From positions 148,339 to 212,338 of the forward strand of contig NZ_JALNYS010000002.1 in the NCBI RefSeq assembly GCF_023229695.1: DNA of 64,000 nucleotides, given 5' to 3'. The number at the start of each line of letters is the position of its first letter. The stretch's first letter is position 1. Shown here in pieces: positions 27,143 to 37,000 of the stretch. Below the pieces are notes generated by a model that was given only the letters and a program-made list of their open reading frames with translations, was not told the DNA's origin and did no database searches. This DNA is from Sulfuricurvum sp. (GTDB taxonomy: Bacteria; Campylobacterota; Campylobacteria; Campylobacterales; Sulfurimonadaceae). Both the position numbers and the translations under genes were made by a program.

Positions 27143-27504
27143 AGCCTCTGAGTGCTCAAGCGCTCAAAAACCTGCTTGAACGTACGGATTCTGCCCGTGA
27201 GGGGCAAATCCGCTCCCTTACCCCCCTCTCCCCTACTTCCATAGAAATTCGTTTCAGTGTTCAGGACATCGCACGCGGCTATGATTGGATCGATGTGATG
27301 TTCCGGATTGAGGGGGTGAATGATGCCAAACTCGTGAGTGACAATGTTCTACGCGGATTGGATATGTCGGAGGGGATCACGGTGGAACTAACACCTAACA
27401 CCTGCGCGTTAGCCATTGGAAGTTATAGCGGGCGTGTTAGCGAAGCGCCGTGTTATATTTTTGGAGCTTCAATGGGATATGAAGAGCTTCCCTTTAGCGG
27501 TTAA
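27133..27504 (+). CDS. Small protein of unknown function coupled to nrdA
   Basis: A 123-aa frame with normal coding character, no signal peptide or membrane segment, and no motif I recognise. The first possible start is GTG at 27133, overlapping the nrdA stop by 10 nt; a stop lies just upstream in frame, so it cannot extend further. GAAGG touches the start codon, closer than usual, so the exact start is uncertain. It ends overlapping the convergent phosphatase gene by 11 bp. Coupling to nrdA suggests coordinated expression; nothing more can be said. Confidence 0.6.
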   Translation: MPVKPLSAQALKNLLERTDSAREGQIRSLTPLSPTSIEIRFSVQDIARGYDWIDVMFRIEGVNDAKLVSDNVLRGLDMSEGITVELTPNTCALAIGSYSGRVSEAPCYIFGASMGYEELPFSG

Positions 27505-27928
27505 TCAGCTCTTTTACGCACGATTCGATCATTGCATAGACGGTTTCAAATCCTTCGAAGCCTTCGAAAAAATAGGGGTCAGGGACATCGGCTCCGTTAT
27601 GCCCGTAATCTCCCAGCTTCACCAGATTTTGACATCCCAGCGCTTTGAGATCACGATAATTGCTCGTATCGAGGGCTACGATCAGATCAAATGATCTAAA
27701 ATCGTTTTTTTGTACCTGACGGGCGCGCAGAGAGGAGATATCGACGCCGTTTTTGCGGGCGACGGTGACTGAGTGTTCGCACGGCGGTTCGTCGACGTGC
27801 CAGCTCCCCGTTCCGGCCGAATCGACGGTGATAGTGTGCCCCCCCTCCTCTATCAGCTTTCGGGCTACCCCCTCGGCGATCGGTGAGCGGCAGATATTTC
27901 CCAGACAGACGAACAAAATAGAGTTCAT
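27494..27928 (-). CDS. Low-molecular-weight protein-tyrosine phosphatase
   Basis: Cytoplasmic phosphatase of 144 aa. The P-loop C-LGNIC-RS lies at residues ~8-15 (FVCLGNICRSPIAEG) and the general-acid loop is VPDPYFFEG near 115. It could act on phosphotyrosine or on phosphoarginine; the loop residues do not decide. Its ATG overlaps the TGA of an upstream 33-codon ORF, suggesting translational coupling. Confidence 0.9.
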   Translation of the reverse strand: MNSILFVCLGNICRSPIAEGVARKLIEEGGHTITVDSAGTGSWHVDEPPCEHSVTVARKNGVDISSLRARQVQKNDFRSFDLIVALDTSNYRDLKALGCQNLVKLGDYGHNGADVPDPYFFEGFEGFETVYAMIESCVKELINR

Positions 27929-28026
27929 AGATGCTCCATTATGTAAATTCGGTTTATTTGAAGAGAATGATTCAAAGCTATTAATGAAGCGATTGTCAAC
28001 CGTTCTTTGAGATGTTCTTTTTCCAA
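27925..28026 (-). CDS. Candidate 33-aa ORF coupled to the phosphatase gene
   Basis: A short frame begins with TTG at 28026, preceded by AAGGAG at 5-nt spacing, and encodes 33 residues beginning MEKEHLKERLTIASL. Its TGA overlaps the phosphatase ATG as ATGA. The strong ribosome site plus stop-start overlap argue for a translated leader or small protein; the length, lack of homology evidence and TTG start argue for caution. Confidence 0.35.
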   Translation of the reverse strand: MEKEHLKERLTIASLIALNHSLQINRIYIMEHL

Positions 28027-28081
28027 GTTGTCTCCTTGCTTTTTAATATTTATCTTTAATAATTTATTTTTCCTATCTCCA

Positions 28082-28360
28082 ATTTATTAAAGCGATCAAA
28101 CGCTGCAAAGTACCCATTTTGGCTTTGTATTGCTACCTTCATTGCATATTTTCTTTAATTTATTGGAGAGTTCATTTATTAAATTATTAATCTTTGTCTT
28201 TCTTTGATTATAGGTTGTCTTAGTCAAATTTGAGGACTTAGCCTTGACTATATATCAAGATTATTTCACCTACCTTTAATAATTTATCGCATACCTTATC
28301 TAAAGCTTGTCTAAAATACGGCTAATCTTGTCTAAACTATTTTGCTGTTCAATATCCATA
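28082..28360 (-). pseudogene. Decayed C-terminal fragment resembling the adjacent AlbA_2-type gene
   Basis: AT-rich sequence directly after the AlbA_2 gene holds broken reading frames. One frame gives SLDKISRILDKL then stop; the next gives ALDKVCDKLLKVGEII; the third, ending at 28096, gives YNQRKTKINNLINELSNK...NTKPKWVL. The last matches the end of the intact neighbour (EKQKHNKIRNILYSMSKK...SSQKGVWIL) in length and pattern. DKxxDK repeats and a winged-helix tail ending in W-V/I-L are usual in this family. I infer a duplicated or read-through tail broken by frameshifts. The rest of 27929-28331 shows only the 33-codon ORF. Confidence 0.4.
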
Positions 28361-30017
28361 CACCCTTTTGCGAAGAGCCCGAAATTGCGATACTTTGATC
28401 CTTTTTTGACATAGAGTACAAGATGTTTCTAATCTTATTATGCTTCTGTTTCTCGTCTAAAATATCAGGAAGCTTGTCTAAAAGTAAAGCAGTAATATCG
28501 TGACGCTTTGCATATTTAAATGTTTTGAGATAATCAAGAATCAAATTTTTATAATGTTTATCATCCAATCCACGATTTTTGATATAGCCTGCTTTGTCAC
28601 CCGTTGCGTTTGCCACCGAAGCTGATACATAAAGATTTGGTTTTCGCCCTTCGATAAGTCCTTTATCTCGAAGCTCTTTTAGTGTTGCATCGTCGGAAGG
28701 GAGATTTTTAACGACACGATCCAGTGCGATAACGTCATGCAAGCTAAGTTCCTGATTTGTCGCAAGGAGTTTGCTGTATCGCTCATCTATAATCTGACCA
28801 AAAATCGTTACTTGAACACGGTTAGGTTCAATTTGATAATTTGGCATAGGGAAAAATCGCTGTCGAAGTTTGGAGTAAATACGTCTGATACCACTGCCAA
28901 TGGTATCGATCATATTAATCTCAACCATCGCTTGGCACAAAAATGGGTTGCGATACAGTTCAGGCGGTGCGTCACGCTCTATGACATTTTCAACATTTTC
29001 AGGAATGAAGCTTCCGACGTTTGAAAATACAAGTTTATCAGGAAACTCGACGACATTGATGCGACCGCCTATTTCATAGTCTTGGTGCGCAATGCAGTTA
29101 TGCAGGGCTTCGTAAATGATCCAAGGATCGTATTTGTCTATCTCATCGGGAAAAAGTTTGCTGTCCGCCATGTAGCGATATTTATAATTTCGGATCTTTG
29201 CATGAACCTTTTGTGCGCTGACAAGCAACGGTAATCCGAAATGCTCATACCCTTGCTCGATTCCGTCGCGGTCTTTGAGTACCCATGTGATACGTGGAAC
29301 AGCGGGGGAGAGTAAATGCACCGCTTCCGATTTGCCCAATAGCAAAAGGGTACTATTGGTGATCTTGCTATCAAGTGTGAGCTTGGCTTTGTTGAGAAAT
29401 ATTCTATCGTCCCATTGCGCGATCTCTTCGGAAAGGTTGGGATGTTTGGTGATGTATTCCGCTCTCGCCAAACGGATCGCTTCGGGGTCGAGATTTTCTA
29501 GGGTTGCACCCTCACAGGTATGTGCTGACCAATCCTCGACTTTCCCAAGCGGCTCTGCCAAAATAGAGGCTTCTCGTTCGGGTCTGAGTTCGATGAGGCT
29601 GTCGCCGCTTCGTTGCCATGCTTTGTTATGGGCGTACACGGGCTTGCGTGGCAGATGTTTTGGGACATGGACGATCCAAACGGTTTGTTGAGTGTCCGTT
29701 GTCGTATGAGCCTCCATGAATAGCCCCTCACTGCTGAGATTCGGGCAAACCCCTAGTAACCGATGTGGGAGTGTTTCGGGCGTGTAGTCGTGGAAATTGT
29801 TGATACCGACGATGTCGAGCGTACCGTCTTTGACACCGATAACGATATGCCCGCCGTTCATATTGGCGATAGCTGAAATATACGTGGATAAATCTTCACC
29901 CTTTGCCCCCGAAATGCTATGTTTGAGATTTTTGAATTCTTTCCATTCACACGATTCGTTTTCTTTTGGATAATGAGCTTTAAGATAGTTTTGGAGTTCT
30001 GCGGCGGTCATTTTCAT
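28332..30017 (-). CDS. AlbA_2 / HATPase_c_4 domain protein (putative DNA-binding, COG2865 type)
   Basis: A 561-aa protein with an N-terminal AlbA_2 (Schlafen-related, formerly AAA_4) domain: ESCEWKEFKNLKHS, ISAIANMNGGHIVIGVKD. A middle ATPase-like region carries YEALHNCIAHQDYEIGGRINV and IDTIGSGIRRIY, and the C-terminus looks like a winged helix (KIRNILYSMSKK, GVWIL). These proteins are often accessory and sometimes sit in defence islands; function is not established. The start overlaps the upstream methyltransferase stop (ATGA), putting it at the end of the nrdB operon; the following 400 bp is AT-rich and decayed, suggesting an acquired gene. Confidence 0.8.
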   Translation of the reverse strand: MKMTAAELQNYLKAHYPKENESCEWKEFKNLKHSISGAKGEDLSTYISAIANMNGGHIVIGVKDGTLDIVGINNFHDYTPETLPHRLLGVCPNLSSEGLFMEAHTTTDTQQTVWIVHVPKHLPRKPVYAHNKAWQRSGDSLIELRPEREASILAEPLGKVEDWSAHTCEGATLENLDPEAIRLARAEYITKHPNLSEEIAQWDDRIFLNKAKLTLDSKITNSTLLLLGKSEAVHLLSPAVPRITWVLKDRDGIEQGYEHFGLPLLVSAQKVHAKIRNYKYRYMADSKLFPDEIDKYDPWIIYEALHNCIAHQDYEIGGRINVVEFPDKLVFSNVGSFIPENVENVIERDAPPELYRNPFLCQAMVEINMIDTIGSGIRRIYSKLRQRFFPMPNYQIEPNRVQVTIFGQIIDERYSKLLATNQELSLHDVIALDRVVKNLPSDDATLKELRDKGLIEGRKPNLYVSASVANATGDKAGYIKNRGLDDKHYKNLILDYLKTFKYAKRHDITALLLDKLPDILDEKQKHNKIRNILYSMSKKDQSIAISGSSQKGVWILNSKIV

Positions 30018-30958
30018 ACAGTCTTTTCTAGCAGACAGATAAAAAACCCGTCAATTGTGTCGGTCGGCAAAATACGGACGCCGTTTTGAATCCGTTCGTC
30101 GAAAATCTCTTTCCCCCACCGCTGTAGAGGCTTTTGAACGTTATCGAAGGGTAAGGACAGGGGAAGGGTCTTTAAATGCTCTCCATGGCGCTCTAAGAGA
30201 TGCTGAAGAGGGCTTTCGTTCTCCTCCGGCGAAAAGGAACAGGTGCAATAGAGGAGTTTGCCTCCCGGTTTGAGGGCGTCGAATGCCGAAAGCAATAATC
30301 GGCGCTGGAGCTTGGAGGTCTCTTTGACTTTGTGGATGGTCCAAAACGACATCGATTTGGGGTCGTGGGTTTTGAACCGCGCTTCGGAGGAGCACGGCGC
30401 GTCGAGGAGGATCCGGTCGAACATCTCGGGGCATTTTTTCCCGACGCTGCGTCCGTCGGTCATGTAGGTGTGGGCGTTGGTGACCCCTTGGTTTTCCAGA
30501 TTGTCCCGAAGCCGGAAAAAGCGCTCACGCGAGAGCTCTACGGCCGATAGCCAACCGGTGTTTTGCATCATCCCCGCCAGCATCAGCGTTTTTCCTCCGG
30601 GAGCGGCGGCGAGATCGAGGACGGTCTCTTCGGGCTTTGGAGCGAGGATCATGGGTGCGACCATTGAGGCGAGGTTTTGGATATAGAGTCTCCCGCCGTA
30701 AAAGGCGTCTGTCTGGGTGAGCGCGAGTTTATCGGCGGGAGAGATACGGTAGACGCCCTCCAGCCATCCGACACGCTCGTAGGGTATTTCTGCCGCTTGG
30801 AGTTCGCTTTCGAGGGATTCGGCCGTCGATTTGAGGGTGTTGACCCGAAAAGTGACCTGTTTGGGTTCATCAAACGTGCGGATGATCGATTCAAACTGTT
30901 CACGCGGAACAATCCGGGAGAGGCGTTCGACAAAAGCTTCGGGAAGAGTTGTCGTCAT
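30014..30958 (-). CDS. RsmB/NOP2-family RNA (cytosine-5) methyltransferase
   Basis: SAM-dependent rRNA or tRNA m5C methyltransferase, 314 aa. Motifs: SAM loop LDLAAAPGGKTLMLAG (~115), motif IV LLDAPCSSEARF with Cys, motif VI LLYCTCSFSPEENE with the catalytic Cys, and an N-terminal PUA/NusB-lacking region with FRVNTLK. It overlaps both neighbours by a few bases, so it is in a tightly coupled operon. The target base is not evident. Confidence 0.9.
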   Translation of the reverse strand: MTTTLPEAFVERLSRIVPREQFESIIRTFDEPKQVTFRVNTLKSTAESLESELQAAEIPYERVGWLEGVYRISPADKLALTQTDAFYGGRLYIQNLASMVAPMILAPKPEETVLDLAAAPGGKTLMLAGMMQNTGWLSAVELSRERFFRLRDNLENQGVTNAHTYMTDGRSVGKKCPEMFDRILLDAPCSSEARFKTHDPKSMSFWTIHKVKETSKLQRRLLLSAFDALKPGGKLLYCTCSFSPEENESPLQHLLERHGEHLKTLPLSLPFDNVQKPLQRWGKEIFDERIQNGVRILPTDTIDGFFICLLEKTV

Positions 30959-31563
30959 GTGCGTACCGCCATCCGGACGACCGAAGCGATCCCGACATGC
31001 CCTCTTCCCTCATTGAGATCGGTATCCATCTCATAAAGCTCGATGATGGAACACGGGGCCGATTCCAAAATACTGCGGAGCTCTTCGGCCGTATAGAGGA
31101 GGGTTTCGTCTTTGGGACCGCCGGTCGTTTTCGGGAGCTGATCGATGGAAAAAAACTCTCCGACAAAGACTCCTGCTGGGTTGAGAGAGGCGATAGCCTT
31201 TTCAAATACTTCGGTTCGAAGGGGCTCGTTGAGATGGAGAAACGAACACATGATCGCATCGTAGAATTCGGCAGGATTCCAGAGCTCGAGATCGGTATGG
31301 ATCAAGGCTACTTCGAGGTTTTGCTCCTTGGCCAGCATGGCGGTTTTGGCCAAACCGATATCGGACGCATCCAGCGCCGTGACGGTGTGACCGAGAGATG
31401 CGGCGTAGATGGCATTGCGCCCCTCCCCCTCTCCGAGAAACAGGAGGGATCGGCTGGAAGGGAGGAGATCGATGTGGGATTTGAGATAGAGGTTGGGATG
31501 GATACCGTAGAAGTACCCTTCTCTGCCGAAACGTTCGTTCCAAAATTCGCGTTGGGTACTCAT
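30955..31563 (-). CDS. Class I SAM-dependent methyltransferase (TehB-like)
   Basis: About 202 aa with FWNERFGREGYFYGIHPN at the start, SAM-binding LFLGEGEGRNAIYAASLGHTV (motif I variant GEGEGRN) and ALDASDIGLAKT. It resembles the tellurite-resistance/thiol methyltransferase group. The start at 31563 (MSTQREFW) gives an ATGA overlap with pcm; the longer frame from 31602 would run inside pcm. Substrate unknown. Confidence 0.82.
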   Translation of the reverse strand: MSTQREFWNERFGREGYFYGIHPNLYLKSHIDLLPSSRSLLFLGEGEGRNAIYAASLGHTVTALDASDIGLAKTAMLAKEQNLEVALIHTDLELWNPAEFYDAIMCSFLHLNEPLRTEVFEKAIASLNPAGVFVGEFFSIDQLPKTTGGPKDETLLYTAEELRSILESAPCSIIELYEMDTDLNEGRGHVGIASVVRMAVRT

Positions 31564-32204
31564 CGTCGCACCACCCCATCGAGTACCGGAACAAAATCGC
31601 ATACTTCAAGGGGATCTTCGTGAATCTTACCCCCTTGTTTGGTAAAACGGGTAATCACCTGCTGGTTCCCTTTTTCGACGGGGGCGATTAAAATTCCCCC
31701 CTCGCGCAGCTGATCGAAGAGCTTTTTGGGGATCGAACGGGCTGACGCGGAGAAGAGGATCCGGTCGAAGGGGGCATATTGTTCCCATCCGTTTTGGCCG
31801 TCGTCGGTACGGGTGTGGATGTTGATGAGCTTGAGGGTTCGAAAGCGCTCTTTGGCCTCCAGAAGAAGCGATTCGATCCGTTCGATGGTGAAGACCCGGC
31901 GGAATATTTTGGCCAGAACGGCTGCCTGATAGCCGCTGCCGCACCCGATTTCCAAAACGCTGTCACACCCTTCCGGAGCAAGGTACTGGGTCATTTTGGC
32001 CACCGTAAGGGGGGAAGAGATGTATTGCTGCGCTCCGATAGGGAGTGCGTCGAGGCGATAGGCGTTATGACGCATCGCCAGAGGGACAAACGCTTCGCGG
32101 TTAATTTGGACGATGGCGTTTCGGACGGTGGGGCGAAGGGGAAACTTTTTGGCAATCTCTTCGACCATACGGGTGGTTTTAATGGCGGTTACTTTATCGG
32201 TCAC
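31560..32204 (-). CDS. pcm: Protein-L-isoaspartate O-methyltransferase
   Basis: Repairs isoaspartyl residues in aged proteins. The 214 aa have FVPLAMRHNAYRLDALPIG, QQYISSPLTVAKMTQYL (PIMT signature), SAM motif VLEIGCGSGYQAAVLAKI and the late motif REGGILIAPVEKG. It overlaps the nitrilase gene upstream by 11 bp and the methyltransferase downstream by 4 nt. Confidence 0.93.
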   Translation of the reverse strand: MTDKVTAIKTTRMVEEIAKKFPLRPTVRNAIVQINREAFVPLAMRHNAYRLDALPIGAQQYISSPLTVAKMTQYLAPEGCDSVLEIGCGSGYQAAVLAKIFRRVFTIERIESLLLEAKERFRTLKLINIHTRTDDGQNGWEQYAPFDRILFSASARSIPKKLFDQLREGGILIAPVEKGNQQVITRFTKQGGKIHEDPLEVCDFVPVLDGVVRR

Positions 32205-32937
32205 GGTTGATTCCTACATCAAGGTAGCGGCGCATACTCTGCACCGTACGCTCTTCAAAATGGGAGGTGAGGTGTTCTGCCCCGTTGTTGCGGAACTCTG
32301 CGCCAAAAGGGGTGATGATGCCGCTCATGCCGCCGGTCTCTTCGTTGGCTGCATCGGACGCGACAACGTAGCACTGGTTTATGAGTGCGAGGGCATTGGT
32401 GAGGGTGACAAAATGGTCGCTGCGGAGTTTTCCCCATTGGGCCGGAACGGCAATGAGGTCGCACCCCTCCAGTTGCTGCCACAGGGCTTTAAAACGTAGT
32501 TCGAAACAGATGAGGATACCGATGCGGATTCCATCGACGTCGAAGGGGACAATCGCCTCTTCCCGCTCCGGCGAAAAATGGTCGGTCTCGCCGCCGAGGG
32601 GAAAAAGTTTCGCTTTCCCCTGCCGATGGAGGATCGCGTTTTTGTGGAGGGTGTAGGCAATGTTGTAAAACTCCCCTCCCCTTTGTGTGATGGCCGTAAA
32701 GATAAGGATCTGTTCGTCAATGATCCCCTGCAAACGCTTCAGCGCGATTTCGGTAAAGGCGGCCGCTTCGTCAAAGCGCTCATACGCAAAGCCGCTCAGA
32801 CACACCTCGGGGGCAACGATAAGTGCATTCTTCGGAGATTGCGATATCAAACCGACAAGGTGATCGAGATTGCGTTCAAATGACGGATCGGTTCGAAAAC
32901 AGAGCGAAACGATAGGACGGGTGTTAGAAGTCGTCAA
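32194..32937 (-). CDS. Carbon-nitrogen hydrolase (nitrilase/omega-amidase superfamily)
   Basis: Cytoplasmic amidohydrolase of about 247 aa. The Glu-Lys-Cys triad is visible: LIVAPEVCLSGF (Glu), GKAKLFPLGGETDHF (Lys), GILICFELRFKAL (Cys). TTG at 32937 is chosen: it lies within the nrdB 3' end, has AAGGAAG about 7 nt upstream, and gives the normal family length; the frame from 33072 would place 45 low-quality residues inside nrdB. The substrate is unknown (omega-amidase or metabolite repair are likely). Confidence 0.85.
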   Translation of the reverse strand: MTTSNTRPIVSLCFRTDPSFERNLDHLVGLISQSPKNALIVAPEVCLSGFAYERFDEAAAFTEIALKRLQGIIDEQILIFTAITQRGGEFYNIAYTLHKNAILHRQGKAKLFPLGGETDHFSPEREEAIVPFDVDGIRIGILICFELRFKALWQQLEGCDLIAVPAQWGKLRSDHFVTLTNALALINQCYVVASDAANEETGGMSGIITPFGAEFRNNGAEHLTSHFEERTVQSMRRYLDVGINRDR

Positions 32938-33943
32938 AGCTGAGGCTTCCTTTGGAGTAGTTGGTGACGGTCCCTTCGAAGAAGTTGGTTTTCTGATCGT
33001 TGAATTTACTGAAATCATCGACCCATTTGATCGGATTGGAGACGTTGTACAGGGGCTTGAGACCGACGGCATTCAGGCGCGTATCGGCGAGAAACTGGAT
33101 GTATTGTTCCACGATGTCGTTGGTAAGCCCAAGAATCTGCCCCTGGGTGATGTATTTGCCCCAGGCACTCTCCAACTCCACCGCTTTGCGGAACATTCCG
33201 TAGACCTCTTCGATGAGCTCTTCGGTAAAGAGATCGCTCCGTTCGCGTCGCAGGGTGTTGATGATGTTCTGGAATAAAACGAGGTGGGTCACTTCGTCGC
33301 GCTGGATAAAGCGGATCATCTGAGCGCTCCCCAACATTTTCCCCGATCGGGCAAGGGTGTAGATGTAGGTGAATCCGCTGTAAAAATAGATCCCTTCCAA
33401 AATCTGGTTGGCGAAGCACGCTTTGACAAACGCGCTCTCGCTCGGATCATTGGCCAGTTCGTCATAGCGGGCGGCAATGGAGTCGTTTTTGGTTTTGAGC
33501 ATCATGTCGCGGCGCCAGAGGTCATAGATCTCTTCGCTGTTTTGGCTGATCGAATCGACCATGACGGCGTAGCTTTGGGAGTGGAGGGCCTCTTCGAAGC
33601 TCTGGCGTACCAAAATGAGATTGATCTCGGGAGCGGTGACGTAGGGATTGATGTTGTCCATGATGTTGTTGGTTTGGAGCGAATCCATGAAAATGAGCTG
33701 GGATAGGGCTTTGTCGTAGGCCGTTTTTTCCATCTCGGTCAGGTATTTGTAGTCAACCGCATCACGGGTCATGTCCACCTCTTTGGGGAACCAGGTGTTA
33801 TTGAGCATCATCTCCCAAAGATTGTAGGCCCATTGGTATTTGATATTGTTAAGCTCAAAAATACCGGTTGGATTTCCGCCAAAAATACGCCGATCGTTAA
33901 CATGTTCATTGGAACTTGGGTTGTAGATTTTTTTGCGTTTCAT
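32924..33943 (-). CDS. nrdB: Class I ribonucleoside-diphosphate reductase beta subunit
   Basis: Radical-bearing small subunit, 339 aa. Diiron and radical motifs are intact: FEEALHSQSYAVM (Glu, His, radical Tyr in the ExxHSxSY context) and FIQRDEVTHLVLFQ (second Glu/His set), plus the C-terminal NFFEGTVTNYSKGSLSFDDF tail that binds NrdA. It leads a minus-strand operon of six overlapping genes down to the AlbA_2 protein. Confidence 0.97.
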   Translation of the reverse strand: MKRKKIYNPSSNEHVNDRRIFGGNPTGIFELNNIKYQWAYNLWEMMLNNTWFPKEVDMTRDAVDYKYLTEMEKTAYDKALSQLIFMDSLQTNNIMDNINPYVTAPEINLILVRQSFEEALHSQSYAVMVDSISQNSEEIYDLWRRDMMLKTKNDSIAARYDELANDPSESAFVKACFANQILEGIYFYSGFTYIYTLARSGKMLGSAQMIRFIQRDEVTHLVLFQNIINTLRRERSDLFTEELIEEVYGMFRKAVELESAWGKYITQGQILGLTNDIVEQYIQFLADTRLNAVGLKPLYNVSNPIKWVDDFSKFNDQKTNFFEGTVTNYSKGSLSFDDF

Positions 33944-34039
33944 GGCGGCATCCGTATGGTGAGATAAAGAGGCTGATTATGTCGAAAAGTAGATTTAAGT
34001 ATGATAAAATGGAAAGAGATTTTGACAAGGGTGAAACGC

Positions 34040-37000
34040 ATGACAAAAAAGAGAATCCTCCAATCGTTGGCAGCCGTGGCGGGGATATACGGAATGATCG
34101 GTTTTGTCGCCCTCCCTTACGTGATCCGATACGTCGTCCCCGCCAAAGTTGCCGAGGCGACGGAGGGGGGGAAATTTTCGGTCGAATCGGCCTCTTTTAA
34201 TCCGTTCACTTTCCATCTCACCCTCCGAAATGTCAGGTTTCAAACACCGCAGGGGGGCGACTTGATCGCTTTGGAAGCCTTCAGTATCAATATCGATCCC
34301 CTTGCTTATTTGTGGAAAGGGGGGGTGGTGATCGGCGATATGGGGCTGAACGGAGCGAAAATCACCCTTCATCGCGATAAAAACGGCGATTTCAACTATC
34401 AATGGCTGAGCGAGCTCAAGGGTGACGAGGAGCCCGAAGAGGCCTCGAAGCCGCTGAAACTTCGGATTGAGCGTTTTACCCTTTCGCAAGGGAGTGTGGA
34501 ATACCGGGATGCAAGCGAGGGGAGAGGGTATGCCCTGGATCTCGGCCCGATAGGGTTTAGTCTCGAACATATCGATATGGGTGAACTGTCGAACAAGGAT
34601 GGATCGGTGCGCCTTTATGCCTCGATCAACGAGGGGGGATTCATCGATGTCAAAGGTAAAATCGCTTCCCTCTCCCCGGCGGTGATCGGGGGGAGTGTCG
34701 CGTTTGATTCGGGGAAACTCTATACGCTGTGGCGCTATTTTAAAGAGAAATTTCCGATCGAAGTGGCCGATGGGGAGGCAAAATTTGCGTTTGACTACCG
34801 TTTTGACGGAAATGATCTCAATGCCACGGAGCTCTCCGGCCTCTCTTTTGACCTTTCCCGTCTTCGGATCATCCCCAAAGGGGAGAGCCGCAATCTTCTG
34901 CGGGTGGAGGGGATCCATTTGCGGGAGGGGAAGGTTTTTCCGTTACGCAAAGAGTTTGCCGCCGATGCCCTGGAGATTGAGGGGGTGAACCTTGCCGCCC
35001 GCCGTTTTCAGAACAAGACGGTGGACTGGGTCACTTATATCGAGGAGATACAGCGGGCATTTCCCGAAGATGAGAACGAAACCAAAGAGCCGTGGAAGTT
35101 TCGACTGAACCGGTTTACCCTGGAGAAGTTTGGAGCCGAGTGGAGCGATAGCGCCCCCAAAGAGCCCTACCGGTTTACTCTGGAGAACGGAAGGATCCAT
35201 GCAGAGGGGATCGAGAGTGATCCAAAACGCCCTTTATCGGTGTCGATAGCCACCGACAACCTCCGATTGACACGTCAAAAAGAGGCTCAGGTCGTGGCCG
35301 AGGCAAAAGGGTTTGCGATAGAGGGGATCGATCTGGATCGAGAGGGGCGGTTTGTCCGTATTTCAAAAGTATCGTTGAATACTCCGCAGATCGATTTGAA
35401 ACGGCTTAAAAGCGGAGAGATCGATCTGACCCGTTACCTCTACGCGGCTCCCTCCAAACGTGAAGCGGGTGAGTCCGCACCGTGGGGATACCGTTTGGAT
35501 ACGGTGGAGCTGAAGAACGGCAGAATCGGTTTGGTCGATGAGCTCCCCTCCAAAAAGGTGGCCATCAACCTGAATGAAATGATCGTCAATCTCCGTAATC
35601 TGAGCAGTGATCCCACAGAGGTGAACCGGATTAACGTATCGACTCGGATTAACGGTGCCGGTATGTTTCGACTCGATGGCGATCTGGTACGCGAAAATCT
35701 TCGAAGCAGCGGACGATTTGAGCTCAAAGGGATCAATGCCGCTTTGATGGATCCGTATCTCGAATCTTCGACCTATGCGTCGATCTCACGGGGAGAGAGT
35801 TCGGTGGCGGGGGATTATACGTATCGATCGGGGAGAGCGGAAGTGAAGGGGAAAGTTGCCCTTCACGACTGGGTTGTGAACGACTCGCGGGATGGTTCGG
35901 TTCTCGTCGGATGGCAGAGTATCGGGGCAACCCCGTTTCGCTATACCTATCCCGACAACCGTTTGAAAATCAATCAGCTTGCGGTGGAGGGATTTTATAT
36001 CAATACCCTGATCGATTCGAAAAAAGTGCTGAATCTTTCGACGCTCACCAAACAATCTCCGGCAGAAGCGAATACGACCCGCCCCTCTGTTGCGCCCAAG
36101 AACCCTTTCGGCATCGATATTGTCAAGTTTCTGGTTCACAACAGCAGTGCGACGTTTAGCGATCTCTCCCTTCCCCTTCCGTTCAAGAGCGATATCCACG
36201 ATTTGCAGGGGTCTATTCTGGGAATTTCGACGACCAAAGACGTCACGACGTTTGTCAAACTTCGAGGTGGTGTGGATCAATACGGTCTGGCAAAAGTGGA
36301 AGGGTCTCTCAATACCAAAACCCCCAAACAATTTACCGATATGAAAGTGACGTTTGAGAACCTCGATCTTCAGCAATATACCCCCTATACACTCGAATTT
36401 TTAGGGTACAAGATCGCGGGGGGGAAGCTCTTTTTGAATCTCGGGTATAAAATCACTGACGGAAAGCTCAACGGTGCGAATCAGGTCGTGATCAAACGGA
36501 TCGAACTTGGCGAAGAGAGAGAGGGGGGATCGCCGTGGCCGATGCGTTTGGTGGTGGCCCTTCTCGAAGACAGTGAAGGGGTGATCGATATCGATCTGCC
36601 TGTAGAGGGGGATGTGAATAGCCCCGATTTCAAATACGGCAAAGTGGTATGGCAGGTGATCGGCAATCTCTTTACAAAAGCGGTCACCTCCCCGTTTAAA
36701 TTTTTGGGTTCGATGATGGGAATTGAGAGCGATAACATATCGAGTATCGATTTTGAGGGGGGATCGTCGAGCCTCCTTCCCCCTCAGCAGGAGAAACTCG
36801 ATTCGATTATGACGATGCTCTCCAAACGGCCGAAACTTTCACTGGAGATTGTCGGTGTGAGCGACAGCGTGAATGACGGTTACGCCCTAAAGGAGGGTAA
36901 ACTGGTAGAGGCTGCCCTCAAGCGGGAGAAAGGGGCTAAAATCGATTCTCCGCAGGCGATCCCTCTGCCGCTTCTGGAGTCGATGGCCGATGAGGTGCTT

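Noticed and set aside
28027..28331. Possible tRNA, riboswitch or CRISPR in the AT-rich gap
   Set aside because: No cloverleaf, no regular direct repeats with spacers; the repeated GTCTAAA words are codon repeats of the decayed frames.
32938..33072. N-terminal 45-residue extension of the nitrilase
   Set aside because: It would lie wholly in nrdB in another frame, is Ser/Thr/Pro-rich and lacks a ribosome site; TTG at 32937 fits better.
33995..34918. 307-codon open frame antisense to the DUF748 gene
   Set aside because: Overlaps a better gene fully; no promoter or ribosome site and no recognisable motif.
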